Notes: generated from the sequence alone by a model not told the origin. 64,000 bases of DNA from Cystobacter fuscus DSM 2262 (GCF_000335475.2 NZ_ANAH02000064.1:597938-661937), one strand, 5' to 3'. Shown: positions 17,170-26,380, numbered from the stretch's first letter. Program-made: numbers and translations.

Positions 17170-18925
17170 TGACCAGAAAACCGAAGTCGCGCTCGGTGCG
17201 AAGAACCTCAAAACCCAAAAGTCTCCTTTGGCGGCGGGTCCCCGGGTTTCCTTCTTTTTCGATGGAACAGGGAACAATCTGAAGGCCGATCTTCCCACCC
17301 ACGAACACAGCAATGTGGCCCGTCTGTTTCGTGCTCATCAAGACAAGCTTCGTTTCTACATTCCCGGTCTCGGTACGTATTTCAAAGACGTGGATGACCC
17401 TGGCAACGAGAGTCGGGGGAATGGTGGAGGATACAGAGGGGAAGCGCGTCTTCAGTGGGCGCTAAGGCAATTGGAGTCATGTCTGGCTCAAAGTGACGGA
17501 CGTCAGACCATTCATCTGGCCCTGTTCGGGTTCTCGCGAGGTGCCGCGCTGGCCCGTGCGTTCGCTCTGCGCATCGCCAAGAATTGCCAGCGGCGAGGTG
17601 ATGGCACCTGGCGGCTCGTGTTGGGGCAGCGCACGTCCCCGGTCCGCTTGTACTTCATGGGCTTGTTCGATTCCGTGGCCTCGGTTGGTTTGCCCATGGG
17701 CATCAACAATGTGGGCTCTATGGTGGGTGGTTTGGGTAGCACGGGTCTGGCGATGGCTCACCGGAACTACAAAGACCTGGAGAACATCGCTTTCGGGAGC
17801 GCCCCTGGCGCGGATCCCGCCCCCGGTGGTTTCAACGGACACATGGAATGGGCCGGTGACCTCCGCATCCCCGAACTGGTGGAGGACTGTCTCCACATGG
17901 TGGCCGCCCATGAGATCCGCAACTCCTTCCCGGTGGACAGCGTTCTGCAGGGGCAGAGCTACCCGTCCAATTGCCGCGAGATGGTCTACCCGGGCGCCCA
18001 CTCGGATGTCGGCGGTGGCTACCGCGTGGGTGAAGGGGGCCGCAGCCGAAGCACGGGCGCGCTCTTGAGCATGATTCCTCTGCGCGTGATGCGGGCCCAG
18101 GCCATCCATGCGGGGGTACCCCTGGACGCGTCCGTCAATCCCCAGGACTTCGCCGAGGATTCCGCGAACAGCGAGTCTTTCGAGCTGCTCCATCAGCGCT
18201 TCACCCGCTACATGGACATCGTGGGTTGGGGCGGTGAGCCCCTGGGCAAGGTGATGCTGGCCCACATGAACCGCTACTACCAGTGGCGCTTCCACAAGAT
18301 GGCTCGCGACATGAAGGACAGGGCCGCCGAGCGGCCGACGGCGGAGGAGGCGCTCTTTCGCCAGTTCCAGGGGGTGTGGACCGCCGACAAGAAGGCGTTG
18401 TCAACGCAGATGGAGCCCCTCCGTCGCAAATACTTCGCACAAGCTGAGCGCACCAACACGCTCAGGAATGCGCCTAATGCGAAGAGCAATCAGGAACTCA
18501 TTCTCAAGGAGACGAAGGCACTGGAGGCTGCCGCGAACGAATACTTCGCGCTCAAGGCCCGCCTGGACACGCTGCCCGGCTTGGACGACTCGTTCCTGGA
18601 CAATGTGAGACTCTACGACATGCAACTCCGCTCGGACTGCTGGAGGCTCCAGCAACTGTGCTGGACCAAGGGACGGGCCAACCTCCGTCCCCACTACCTG
18701 CAGTTGCTCTCCGCCCACGAGGCGGAGGCGCGAGGACAGGGATTGCGAGACTTGTCCATGATCCAGTTCTTCGACACCTACGTCCACGATTCCCTGTCGG
18801 GCTTCGCCATGGACGCGACCCTGCCGTCCGACCCCCGCGTCATCTTCACCGGCGGCAACGCCAAGCTCCCCTACGCCATGAACCGGCTCCCGGGGTTGTC
18901 GCCTGCTCGCTCGGCGCTCGGCTGA
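17153..18925 (+). CDS. Tle1-like phospholipase effector (DUF2235, T6SS type)
   Basis: A 590-residue alpha/beta-hydrolase of the DUF2235/Tle1 family. It has an N-terminal FFFDGTGNN motif (about 34-42), the nucleophile elbow GFSRG (126-130, Ser128), FDSVASVG with Asp173, and GAHSDVGGGY (281-290) with His283 as the probable catalytic histidine. Tle1 enzymes hydrolyse membrane phospholipids of rival cells after T6SS delivery. No signal peptide is present, fitting T6SS loading rather than Sec export. Start at ATG 17153 or 17156, inside the end of the lipoprotein gene. No T6SS structural genes are in the window. The first third is less GC-rich than the rest. Confidence 0.8.
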   Translation: MMPSVNDQKTEVALGAKNLKTQKSPLAAGPRVSFFFDGTGNNLKADLPTHEHSNVARLFRAHQDKLRFYIPGLGTYFKDVDDPGNESRGNGGGYRGEARLQWALRQLESCLAQSDGRQTIHLALFGFSRGAALARAFALRIAKNCQRRGDGTWRLVLGQRTSPVRLYFMGLFDSVASVGLPMGINNVGSMVGGLGSTGLAMAHRNYKDLENIAFGSAPGADPAPGGFNGHMEWAGDLRIPELVEDCLHMVAAHEIRNSFPVDSVLQGQSYPSNCREMVYPGAHSDVGGGYRVGEGGRSRSTGALLSMIPLRVMRAQAIHAGVPLDASVNPQDFAEDSANSESFELLHQRFTRYMDIVGWGGEPLGKVMLAHMNRYYQWRFHKMARDMKDRAAERPTAEEALFRQFQGVWTADKKALSTQMEPLRRKYFAQAERTNTLRNAPNAKSNQELILKETKALEAAANEYFALKARLDTLPGLDDSFLDNVRLYDMQLRSDCWRLQQLCWTKGRANLRPHYLQLLSAHEAEARGQGLRDLSMIQFFDTYVHDSLSGFAMDATLPSDPRVIFTGGNAKLPYAMNRLPGLSPARSALG

Positions 18926-19154
18926 AGTGGAGATCAGAAGACGGCCATCAGTGACGGTGGGGCGGGCAACCTGATCAGCCGCCTGGAGAAGACCTCCGCC
19001 AACGACAAGCTGGCGGCCAAGGGACTGCCCTTCCAGAACATGGACACCGGCAAGCCGGCGACCGAAGCGGAGAGCGAGAAGGCTTTTCGTGGCGTCATGG
19101 AATTGCCCGAGGCCATGCGGGCCACGGAGTACGCGCTGCGGCCATGCGGGGCTA
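18926..19154 (+). pseudogene. In-frame coding-like tail after the phospholipase stop codon
   Basis: After the TGA at 18923-18925 the same frame stays open for more than 75 codons. It reads through ISRLEKTSANDKLAAKG and ATEAESEKAFRGVMELPEAM before entering the flanking hairpin. The composition looks coding, with GC-rich third positions. It could be the C-terminus of a longer effector cut off by a nonsense change, or a fragment left by recombination. I cannot assign a family. Confidence 0.4.
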
Positions 19155-19199
19155 TGCCCGGGACTCCGCTCGCCCTCGCGGTGAGCGGAGTCCTCGTCT
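19155..19199 (+). repeat. Right copy of the island-flanking hairpin repeat
   Basis: Arms GGACTCCGCTC (19161-19171) and GAGCGGAGTCC (19183-19193) are followed by TCGTCTGTCTT. The 17-base flanks equal those at 16108-16153 in direct orientation. It lies just beyond the stop of the convergent DUF4350 gene and can act as a terminator for rightward transcripts. Confidence 0.7.
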
Positions 19200-19203
19200 G
19201 TCT

Positions 19204-20409
19204 TCAGGAAGGCCCGGCGGGACGTGCCGCCCGTCCGGTGAGGATCGCCTCCAGCCGGGCGTAGCGGCGCACCAGCCGCGCGTAGTCCGCGGGGCGGATG
19301 TCGCGCTGCTCCAGGGTGCGGATGAGTGCTTCCCGCTCCGCCAGGTAGTCCGCCGCGCTCAGCCCACAGCGCTGTTCCACGAGCCGCGCCGCCTCCTCCT
19401 CGGGGAGCTCGGGGGAGATGCCCAGGCGCTCGTGCATGTGCCGCCGCAACTGACGCCCCAGCTCCGGCACCAGCTCCCGCTCCACCCGGGCGCGCCGCGC
19501 GAGCCAGCCCAGGGAGCGCACGTACTCGAGCGACGAGCGGTGCCGCTCCTCCACCAGGGGCCGGGGCGCACCGAAGCGCGTCCCCCGGGACACCGCGTAG
19601 AGCAACCCCACCGCCAGCAGCTGTGCCGCGAAGATCCACAGGGCCCGGGTCGACGGGGGCTCCCGGGCGGGCTCTACTCCCTGGTGGTATTCGTCGAAGC
19701 CGAGCGGCCCTCGCACCGCCAGCGCGTCCCAGAAGCGCAGGTTGTCCAACATCTCCAGCCGCCGGTTCTCCGCCAGATCCGTCCCCGCCAGCACGTACAC
19801 CTGGCCGCGCCCCTCGGGCACCCGCCACACCACCGCCACGCCCCGGGCCCCCGCGATGGGCACCGCTTCGGGCCGGTCCACCGTGAGGCCCTGATCCAGC
19901 GACACGCGCAACCTCTCCAGCTCCTTCGTCGCGCCCACGGGCCCCCAGACGCGCACCGTCGTTCCGGTGAGATCCTTCTCCCCGGGCGCCAGCCCCTCGG
20001 CGCTCGCGGGCACCAGGGGGGCTTCGGACAAGGGAAGCCAGTCCTCCAGGACCGACGGCCGCATCCCGGCCTCCCTCGCGGCGAGGTAGACGAGGGTTCC
20101 GCCCCGGGACACCCACTGGCGCAGGGCCCGGGCCTCGGCGGGCGTCATGGACCGGCCCAGGGGCGTGGCCACCACCAGCGTGCGCGGCTCGTCGGACAGC
20201 GGGGCGCCATCGAACGCCTCTCGAAGCGCCGACACCCGGGCTCCCGACTCCTCGAGGTACAGGTACAGCGCCCGCAGCCCCAGGGCCCCCGGGTTGTCCA
20301 CCGAGGGCCGGGTCGAGGGGGGGGGCGCCGCCTGGTTCGTCGCGAGCCCCAGCGCGAGCGCCAGCGTCACCAGCACGCCGTAGAAGGCCACCCACCGAGC
20401 CGTCTTCAT
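19204..20409 (-). CDS. DUF4350 domain protein, membrane-anchored
   Basis: A 401-residue protein with an N-terminal membrane anchor (WVAFYGVLVTLALALGLA). A DUF4350-like domain follows (DNPGALGLRALYLYLEESG at 38-56), then a glutamine-amidotransferase-like core (LRQWVSRGGTLVYLA), a second hydrophobic helix near residue 260 and a helical C-terminus. These proteins usually occur with MoxR ATPase, DUF58 and DUF4129 genes, but no biochemical role is established. It starts inside the DUF4129 stop (ATGA, 20406-20409). Confidence 0.75.
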   Translation of the reverse strand: MKTARWVAFYGVLVTLALALGLATNQAAPPPSTRPSVDNPGALGLRALYLYLEESGARVSALREAFDGAPLSDEPRTLVVATPLGRSMTPAEARALRQWVSRGGTLVYLAAREAGMRPSVLEDWLPLSEAPLVPASAEGLAPGEKDLTGTTVRVWGPVGATKELERLRVSLDQGLTVDRPEAVPIAGARGVAVVWRVPEGRGQVYVLAGTDLAENRRLEMLDNLRFWDALAVRGPLGFDEYHQGVEPAREPPSTRALWIFAAQLLAVGLLYAVSRGTRFGAPRPLVEERHRSSLEYVRSLGWLARRARVERELVPELGRQLRRHMHERLGISPELPEEEAARLVEQRCGLSAADYLAEREALIRTLEQRDIRPADYARLVRRYARLEAILTGRAARPAGPS

Positions 20410-21284
20410 GCCGTGCCTCCCGCGAGGCCCTGGTGCAACCGCTCCACCTCGTCCACGAAGCGCGCCGCGTCCTCGGTGGGCACGGGCTCGAGTGAATAGA
20501 AGGCCCGGTCGTACCAGCGCACCAGCCGCTCCACCTCACCCGTGACGTGGGCGGGGGCGCCCCGTTGCGGCAGCTCCTCCACCAGCTCCCGGTTCGTCCT
20601 CACGCGATCCGGTCTCGCCAATCGCCGCGACTCCAGCGAGGACAGCAGCGCCAGCAGCCCCTCCCGGATGGCCGAGCGCGGCTGGGTCGTCAACGCCGCC
20701 CGGGCGCGCTTCAGGTGATCCCCGGGCGGATCGAGCCGCATCGGGACGGGCGCCGCGTCCGGGCCGCCCGCTCGCTTCGTGGGCGCCCGCCGCCAGGAGC
20801 GCAGGCGCAACGCGGTGAAGAGCACCACCGCGATGCCCAACACCAGCACCAGCGTGCGCGTGCTCGTCGCGAAGCTCTGCGCGCCCCGCGTCTGCAACAG
20901 CTCCTCCAGCCAGCTCCGTACCATGCGCAGCAAGCGCTTGAGCACATCGCCCTGACGTTGCCGGGCCTGGGCGAACTCGGGCCGGGAGAGGATCTCCTCC
21001 AGCCGCGCCCGATCGGTCGTCCGCGCGGAGGCCCTGGTGTTCTCCTCCTCGAGCGGGGTGCAGACTCCCTGGAGACGCACGCGGACCGTCTCCACGTGCT
21101 TGAAGGGCGTGTCGTCGCCGGGGGCGCGCAGCGGCAGGCCCTGCCACCGGGCCTCCAGCGCCTCGAGGGCACCTTCCACCGCCTCGGGCTCGCTCCGGGC
21201 CAGCTCGGTGAACTCCTGGATGTCCCGCTCGGCGTCCGGGCAGGGCAGGGCCGCGAGCCACAGCAAGGCGAGCCCGATGCTCAT
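20406..21284 (-). CDS. DUF4129 domain membrane protein
   Basis: A 292-residue protein with a signal-like N-terminus (GLALLWLAALPC), a soluble extracytoplasmic region of about 130 residues, and one transmembrane helix (TLVLVLGIAVVLFTAL, about 145-160). A C-terminal DUF4129-type helical domain ends RLVRWYDRAFYSLEP...ARFVDEVERL. It overlaps both neighbours by ATGA junctions, so all three genes form one operon. Function unknown; the domain is frequently found with transglutaminase-like and MoxR systems. Confidence 0.75.
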   Translation of the reverse strand: MSIGLALLWLAALPCPDAERDIQEFTELARSEPEAVEGALEALEARWQGLPLRAPGDDTPFKHVETVRVRLQGVCTPLEEENTRASARTTDRARLEEILSRPEFAQARQRQGDVLKRLLRMVRSWLEELLQTRGAQSFATSTRTLVLVLGIAVVLFTALRLRSWRRAPTKRAGGPDAAPVPMRLDPPGDHLKRARAALTTQPRSAIREGLLALLSSLESRRLARPDRVRTNRELVEELPQRGAPAHVTGEVERLVRWYDRAFYSLEPVPTEDAARFVDEVERLHQGLAGGTA

Positions 21285-22303
21285 GCGGCCCCCACGGGCT
21301 GGGCGGGGGAGGGCGGGGCGGCGTCCAGACGGCGCTCGATGTCCAGGCCCTCGCGGCGCACGCGCATGTCCAGGTAGAGCATCGCGTACACGACGAGGCC
21401 CAGGGGGTTGAGCACCGCCTGCCCCACCACCTGCAACAGCTCCGCGGGGATGAGGAGCGCCTGGGGGGCGGGCGAGAGCAGGGGCTGGCTCGGGTCGCGG
21501 TAGGCGAACTGGACGACGAGCGCGGGCAGACCGAACAAGGCGCTCACGGCGAGGAGGATGAGCGACACCACGGTGACGAGCAGCATCGCGCGCACCGTCA
21601 CCCGCCCGATGAAGCCCGGCTCCACCCGGCCCGAGAGCAGCTCGCCCGAGCGGCGGAAGGAGCGCGCCGCGGAGAGGTCCTCCATGGCGAGCACGGGCGC
21701 GAGCAGGGAGAAGCGCAGCAGGTACCAGAGCAGGGCGCCCACGAAGCCCAGCGACACCACGATGACTCCGCCGATGAGCAGGGCCGCGCCCGCCAGTTGA
21801 GGCGCGCCGCGGCCCGCCTGGGCGACGAGCACGCCGCCGCCCCCGAGCATCAGCCCGCCCGGCAACATCATGAGCAGCAGGACGCCGGTTCCCCAGAGCA
21901 GCGAGAGCACGTAGGCCCCCGTGAGGGCGCCCAGCCGCTTCCAGGCTCGCCCGAGGCTGGTCGCTGGAGCCGCCTCGTCCCCGAGCTGGGTGGGCACCAC
22001 GTAGCGCGCCACCACCAGGGTGTTGAGGTAGTAGAGCCAGAGGGACACCAGGAAGACGCCTCCGAGCGACACCAGGGTGCGCAAGAGCGAGGCGCCCAGC
22101 TCCTCCAGGTCTCCGCCGCGCGTCTGGAGCACGAGGGTATCCTGGAGTGTCAACTGGAGGACCTTGGTGAGGATGTAGGTCGCCAGGTTGAAGCCGAGGC
22201 TGAGGAGGAAGAGGGGACGGAAGTGCCTGCGCCAGAAGGTGGCCGAGCGGTCGATGATCTCACCGATCGCGAGGGGTCGCAGGTCCGAGGGGGGAGGGCT
22301 CAC
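21281..22303 (-). CDS. Polytopic membrane protein (glycerophosphodiesterase-membrane-domain-like)
   Basis: A 340-residue integral membrane protein with about six hydrophobic segments, opening [25 protein letters not shown]. That opening is typical of the membrane-domain family associated with glycerophosphoryl diester phosphodiesterases and of DUF975-like proteins. I chose GTG 22303, just before the conserved start; the frame is open to ATG 22348, which would leave only 11 bp to yebC. It is first gene of the minus-strand operon with the DUF4129 and DUF4350 genes. Confidence 0.7.
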   Translation of the reverse strand: MSPPPSDLRPLAIGEIIDRSATFWRRHFRPLFLLSLGFNLATYILTKVLQLTLQDTLVLQTRGGDLEELGASLLRTLVSLGGVFLVSLWLYYLNTLVVARYVVPTQLGDEAAPATSLGRAWKRLGALTGAYVLSLLWGTGVLLLMMLPGGLMLGGGGVLVAQAGRGAPQLAGAALLIGGVIVVSLGFVGALLWYLLRFSLLAPVLAMEDLSAARSFRRSGELLSGRVEPGFIGRVTVRAMLLVTVVSLILLAVSALFGLPALVVQFAYRDPSQPLLSPAPQALLIPAELLQVVGQAVLNPLGLVVYAMLYLDMRVRREGLDIERRLDAAPPSPAQPVGAA

Positions 22304-22359
22304 GGGGGGACAGCATACCCGCTGGCCCTTGGCGGGAGGGCGCGGCATTCTGCGCGGCC

Positions 22360-23082
22360 ATGGGACGCATTTTCGAGACCCGTAAGACGACGATGTTCGC
22401 CCGCTGGAACAAGATGGCGAAGCTGTTCACGCGCATCAGCAAGGACATCGCCATCGCGGTGAAGGCCGGAGGCCCGAGCCCGGACAACAACCCCGCCCTG
22501 CGCCGGGCGCTGCAGAACGCCCGCCACGGCAACATGCCGAAGGACAAGGTCGAGGCGGCGATCAAGCGCGCGAGCGGCCAGGACGTGAAGAACTACGAGG
22601 TGGCGCTGTACGAGGGCTACGGCCCGCACGGCATCCCCATCATCGTGGAGACGGCGACGGACAACGTGGTGCGCACGGTGGCCAACGTGCGCCATGCCTT
22701 CAAGGATGGCGGCGGCAACATGGGCAACACGGGGAGCGTGGGCTTCCTCTTCCAGCACATGGGGGTGTTCCGCCTGTCGCCCGAGGGGGTGGATCAGGAC
22801 GCGCTGGAGTTGGACCTGATCGACCACGGGTTGCAGGAGATGGGCGAGGGGACGGGCGAGAAGGGGGAGAAGCAGCTCATCATCCGCTGCGCCTTCAACG
22901 ACTTCGGCCGCCTGCAGCACGCGATCGAGGAGAAGGGGCTGTCGCCCCTGTCCGCGGAGTCCGAGTACATCCCCCTGAACCCGGTGACGCTGCCCGAGGA
23001 GCAGGCCCAGGAGGTGCTCAAGGTGGTGGACAAGCTCGAGCAGGACGAGGACGTCCAGCGGGTGTTCCACGGCCTGGCGTGA
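22360..23082 (+). CDS. yebC: YebC/PmpR family regulator or translation factor
   Basis: A 240-residue YebC/TACO1 protein. Conserved segments include [53 protein letters not shown] and [15 protein letters not shown]. The family acts on transcription or on ribosomes stalled at polyproline. It is divergent from the membrane-protein operon. The downstream toxin-like gene starts within its stop (GTGA, 23079-23082), an unusual partner for a housekeeping gene. Confidence 0.95.
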   Translation: MGRIFETRKTTMFARWNKMAKLFTRISKDIAIAVKAGGPSPDNNPALRRALQNARHGNMPKDKVEAAIKRASGQDVKNYEVALYEGYGPHGIPIIVETATDNVVRTVANVRHAFKDGGGNMGNTGSVGFLFQHMGVFRLSPEGVDQDALELDLIDHGLQEMGEGTGEKGEKQLIIRCAFNDFGRLQHAIEEKGLSPLSAESEYIPLNPVTLPEEQAQEVLKVVDKLEQDEDVQRVFHGLA

Positions 23083-23921
23083 GGAAGTTGCCTTCAGGCT
23101 TCGCGGAGGGTCCTGCCCAGGTCTTCCGGCCCTGGGCGGGAGCAGTCCTGTCCGGCACGCTCCTCATGGCCTGCCACGTGGGAGTGGGGGGCCACGTCGT
23201 ACCGAGCCATTACGCGCAATCCTTCGACTCTGCCTCGAGTTCCTGCAGGACGAACCCGGCGCTCTGCGTCCAGGTGGCGGGTGAGGAGACGGTCATCCCT
23301 CGCGCCGGGCAACGGCTGGCCGAGTTCGGTATTTCGGTTGGCACGATCCAGGCGGCGTTGGGTCCCGAGCAGAAGGTCCGCATCGAGCAGGTCCTGTCGG
23401 AGTGTGCCAACGAGGCTCGCTTGAAGGTGCTTTTGGAGCACATGGACGGCAAGAGCCCCACACCGGTGGAATGTGACGAGAAGAAGAAGTTCGGGGGCAA
23501 GGTCAGGACGCGAGCCCAGTTCTTCGGCGAGGAAATGCACCAGGCCGCATTCCAATGCGTCCAGGAGAAGCTGAGCGTGTTGCGCCCGGGTGGCTTCAGC
23601 CTGGAGCCTCGCTACCGCTACGACCAGCGGACCAGACGGCGCGAGTTGATCAGCGTCGAGGAGGAGCAGGCCCTGCTGGAGGAGGGATGTTTCAGCGAGC
23701 TGAAAGGCACGATCAAACCAGACGTCGTCATCCACTCGGGTGATCCGCTCCAGCCGGAATTCGTCTATGACTTCAAATTCCCCTGCAAGAACACGTCCGA
23801 AGTTATTTGGTGTCTGTATTCTCGAGGGCCGTACGCGGGTCGCAGGCGAAACGCCGTGTACGAGGAAGTCCTGGGTACGCGACCCTCCCAGGTCCTTCCA
23901 TGGATAGGAGTCATCCCATGA
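23079..23921 (+). CDS. Lipoprotein with PD-(D/E)XK nuclease-like domain, probable toxin
   Basis: A 280-residue protein. The N-terminus has a hydrophobic stretch ([14 protein letters not shown]) with a good lipobox, LMAC, at Cys32. The C-terminal domain contains EEMH (151-154), PD at 214-215 and DFK at 231-233, i.e. PD-X15-DFK, the classical PD-(D/E)XK nuclease spacing. The last part is cysteine-bearing (FPC, WCLY). Start GTG 23079 overlaps the yebC stop. The next gene is a DUF3396 immunity-type gene overlapping by ATGA, so the pair reads as toxin-immunity. Nuclease activity and toxicity are inference. Confidence 0.6.
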   Translation: MRKLPSGFAEGPAQVFRPWAGAVLSGTLLMACHVGVGGHVVPSHYAQSFDSASSSCRTNPALCVQVAGEETVIPRAGQRLAEFGISVGTIQAALGPEQKVRIEQVLSECANEARLKVLLEHMDGKSPTPVECDEKKKFGGKVRTRAQFFGEEMHQAAFQCVQEKLSVLRPGGFSLEPRYRYDQRTRRRELISVEEEQALLEEGCFSELKGTIKPDVVIHSGDPLQPEFVYDFKFPCKNTSEVIWCLYSRGPYAGRRRNAVYEEVLGTRPSQVLPWIGVIP

Positions 23922-24829
23922 GCAAGCACGTTCCACGTATTCGCCTCATGGCACAGGCCGGATTCAGCCTGCTCCGCGATAGCCTGAACTTTTCTTTTTT
24001 CATCCGGCACCCTCACTTGGAGATAGCGCGCGGAGTACTTCATTCCCTGGAGATATACCTTCAGGCAGTGGGGCACCGGGCGCTCGGCAGGTACGCCGAT
24101 GAAGAGGGCTACTTTCAGGATCTCAATGATGCCGAGTGGAAGCGCATCCGGAATGAATTGCTCGAGGGTGAATGGCCCATGTTCGATCTCCGAGATGAGT
24201 CCAGCAGCGAGTACCGGTATGGTTTTGAATATGCCGGTAAACCGCTTGGCGCTCCGTCCTTGAAGGACGAACCGAATGCGGCATGCGCGGTAAGCTTCTG
24301 GCTCCCCACCGAATACCTGGAGGAGCACGGCCCGGAGCGGGTGCGTGAGCTGGCATTGCAACTGGCCGCTCCGCTCCCCTTTTGCTTTGGACAGGCGGGC
24401 CTCGCCTTCAACGGCGCCACGAACCTGATGGGCGTCATGCGGCTAATCCACCAGCGGTGCTTCCGCTACCCGGGCATGGACATTCCTGATCTGGGCTGGC
24501 TTTCGTGGCGCCTGGGGACGAAGGTACGCGGCCCCTCCTGGATGACCTTCCTGGGCCAGCCGGTGCTGGGTGAGCTGGGTGGTGCGACGCAACTGCGTTC
24601 CCGCCTGTCCTCACCGGGAACCACGGTCCAAGAAATGGAAGGGGAGCGCGCCGTCGTCATCCTGGGCTCATGGCCAGACGCGGGAGACACCGAGCAGGGC
24701 CGCACGCTCCTCGCCTATCGCGAACTGGCACGCGTGCTGGAGCCCTGGCTCTATTACGACACTCACAATTACGGACTCGAGTTCCCTTCCGAGGACGTAC
24801 GCCGCTGGGAACGTCGCTTCCTCGATTAG
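23918..24829 (+). CDS. DUF3396 (type VI immunity family) protein
   Basis: A 303-residue cytoplasmic protein without a signal peptide. Motifs such as ALGRYADEEGYFQDLND, YRYGFEYAG and VSFWLPTEYLEEHGPERVRELALQLA are those of DUF3396, a family annotated as type VI immunity proteins and abundant in myxobacteria. Start ATG 23918 overlaps the upstream stop (ATGA) with AGGAG 7 bp before it, giving tight coupling to the nuclease-like lipoprotein. The likely role is to bind and neutralise that toxin in the cytoplasm. Less GC-rich codons near its start suggest relatively recent acquisition. Confidence 0.72.
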   Translation: MSKHVPRIRLMAQAGFSLLRDSLNFSFFIRHPHLEIARGVLHSLEIYLQAVGHRALGRYADEEGYFQDLNDAEWKRIRNELLEGEWPMFDLRDESSSEYRYGFEYAGKPLGAPSLKDEPNAACAVSFWLPTEYLEEHGPERVRELALQLAAPLPFCFGQAGLAFNGATNLMGVMRLIHQRCFRYPGMDIPDLGWLSWRLGTKVRGPSWMTFLGQPVLGELGGATQLRSRLSSPGTTVQEMEGERAVVILGSWPDAGDTEQGRTLLAYRELARVLEPWLYYDTHNYGLEFPSEDVRRWERRFLD

Positions 24830-24904
24830 GGCAAGCGTGCCTCCCGGCCGGCTCTGCGCACTCGGGCTCCATTCCCACGTCCCGTCTCGGGTATAGTCCC
24901 CGGC

Positions 24905-25306
24905 ATGCACTCCGTCCGCAGCCGGCTCCTGGCCGCCTTCCTGGTGCTCGCGCCGGGCCTTCCGGCCCTCGCCGCCGAGCCGTCCGCCTCCGCGGCCCCC
25001 ACCGCCGTGGATGCCCCCACCCAGGCGCCCTCGGGCCTCCACGGTCATCGCTATGCCTTCGTCGGTGGGGGGGTGTTGCTGCTGGGCGGCATCGGCTTCG
25101 GCTACTTCGCCCAGGGCGAGGCGGCTCGCGCCCGGACCCTCGCCTCGGCGAGCGAGTCCAGTGCCGCGCTGGGCCGCGCCCGCGCGCAGGCCGCCACCGC
25201 CAACGTGCTCTACGGGCTGGCGGGCGCCACGCTCCTCTACGGGCTCGTGTTGGAGCTGTTGCCCGAGCCCGCCGCCGAGAAGGCGAGTCTCACCTTCCAC
25301 TTCTGA
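24905..25306 (+). CDS. Small secreted/membrane protein of unknown function
   Basis: A 133-residue protein with a cleavable signal peptide (LLAAFLVLAPGLPALAA). It then has a proline/alanine-rich stretch and two hydrophobic helices (YAFVGGGVLLLGGIGFGYFA and VLYGLAGATLLYGLVLEL) separated by an amphipathic alanine-rich helix. No family recognised. It lies 11 bp upstream of the first CX3CH lipoprotein and is probably co-transcribed. Confidence 0.7.
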   Translation: MHSVRSRLLAAFLVLAPGLPALAAEPSASAAPTAVDAPTQAPSGLHGHRYAFVGGGVLLLGGIGFGYFAQGEAARARTLASASESSAALGRARAQAATANVLYGLAGATLLYGLVLELLPEPAAEKASLTFHF

Positions 25307-25317
25307 GAACAGACACC

Positions 25318-25836
25318 ATGCGCCTTCCGTTCACCCCCGGGCTCCTCGTCTGCACCGTGGCGGCCTCTGGGTGTTTCATCTCCGAGGACCCCGTGCCGCC
25401 CCAGGTCTGCGCACAGGACGCCGATTGTCCCTCCACCCACCGCTGCGTCACGGTCTCCGAGAGCGAGCGGGCATGTGAGGTGCTCTATCCGCCCGCGCCC
25501 CTGGACTTCGACGCCGGGAGCCCCCCCGACGCCGGGCCCGCGCGCACCCCCACCTGGTGCAATGACATCCAACCGGTGATGGTGGCCAACTGCGTGTCCG
25601 CGTGCCACGGCGCGACGACGTCGGGCAGCGGCCACCCGGAGTTCCGGCTCGACGTGTACTCGTCCGCCTCGCCCAAGGGCGCGCTCGAGATGGCCGAGCT
25701 CATCAAGGTCCGGGCGGTGGAGCAACGCAACATGCCTCCGGGCGCCCCCCCCACCTCCCTCGCCAGGGAGCGCGAGCTCATCAATCGCTGGGTGGCGGCC
25801 GGCAGTCCCTTCTGCGACGACGCGGGCACTCCCTAG
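25318..25836 (+). CDS. Cytochrome c-like lipoprotein with CX3CH motif (first of a tandem pair)
   Basis: A 172-residue lipoprotein (lipobox AASGC, Cys19). A short cysteine-rich module (CAQDADC...RC...AC, 31-53) precedes a domain that opens WCNDIQPVMVANC. In that domain CVSACH (92-97) looks like a haem c attachment site with one extra residue (CX3CH instead of CX2CH), and M139 in NMPPG sits where an axial methionine is expected. The cell-surface or periplasmic electron-carrier role is inferred. It is paralogous to the next gene. Confidence 0.7.
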   Translation: MRLPFTPGLLVCTVAASGCFISEDPVPPQVCAQDADCPSTHRCVTVSESERACEVLYPPAPLDFDAGSPPDAGPARTPTWCNDIQPVMVANCVSACHGATTSGSGHPEFRLDVYSSASPKGALEMAELIKVRAVEQRNMPPGAPPTSLARERELINRWVAAGSPFCDDAGTP

Positions 25837-25843
25837 GGTCATC

Positions 25844-26380
25844 ATGAAGCACATCCACTCGAGCATTCTGGCCCTGGGGGCCGCCCTGGCCACGGGCTGC
25901 ACCATCGAGGCCCCTGATTTCACGGGCAAGTCGTGCGCCGCCGCGGCCGACTGTCCCGCGCCCTTGACCTGCGTCGCGGCACGTCCCGGAGAGGGGCGCA
26001 CCTGCGAACTGCTGCGGGGGCCCGGAATCGCCGAGCCGCCAGGCGGGCCGGTGCCCACCTGGTGCAATGACATCCAACCGGTGATGGTGGCCGGGTGCGT
26101 GGCCGGGTGCCATGGTGCCTCGGGCATTGGCCCCAAGGGTTTCCGGCTCGACGTGTACGAGGGCGATGGGGGCGTGCTGGGTGCCCGGGACATGGCGGCG
26201 CGCATCAAGGCGCGCGCCGTCACCGAGCGCACCATGCCGCCTCCGGGCAGCACCGATTTCTCCGAGGAGCAACGTGCCCTCCTCGACCGGTGGGTCACCG
26301 GAGGCGCGCCCCTGTGTGGGGACGAGGGGACGGCCGACGGGGGCACCCCGGATGGCGGTGCTCGCGACGGTGGCGCCTAG
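25844..26380 (+). CDS. Cytochrome c-like lipoprotein with CX3CH motif (second of a tandem pair)
   Basis: A 178-residue paralogue of the preceding gene, 7 bp downstream. The lipobox is LATGC (Cys19), the cysteine module is CAAAADC...TC...TC, and the segment TWCNDIQPVMVAGC leads to CVAGCH (85-90), again CX3CH, with M131 in TMPPPG. The C-terminus is a low-complexity Asp/Gly tail (DGGTPDGGARDGG). Shared order and spacing show a local duplication. Confidence 0.7.
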   Translation: MKHIHSSILALGAALATGCTIEAPDFTGKSCAAAADCPAPLTCVAARPGEGRTCELLRGPGIAEPPGGPVPTWCNDIQPVMVAGCVAGCHGASGIGPKGFRLDVYEGDGGVLGARDMAARIKARAVTERTMPPPGSTDFSEEQRALLDRWVTGGAPLCGDEGTADGGTPDGGARDGGA

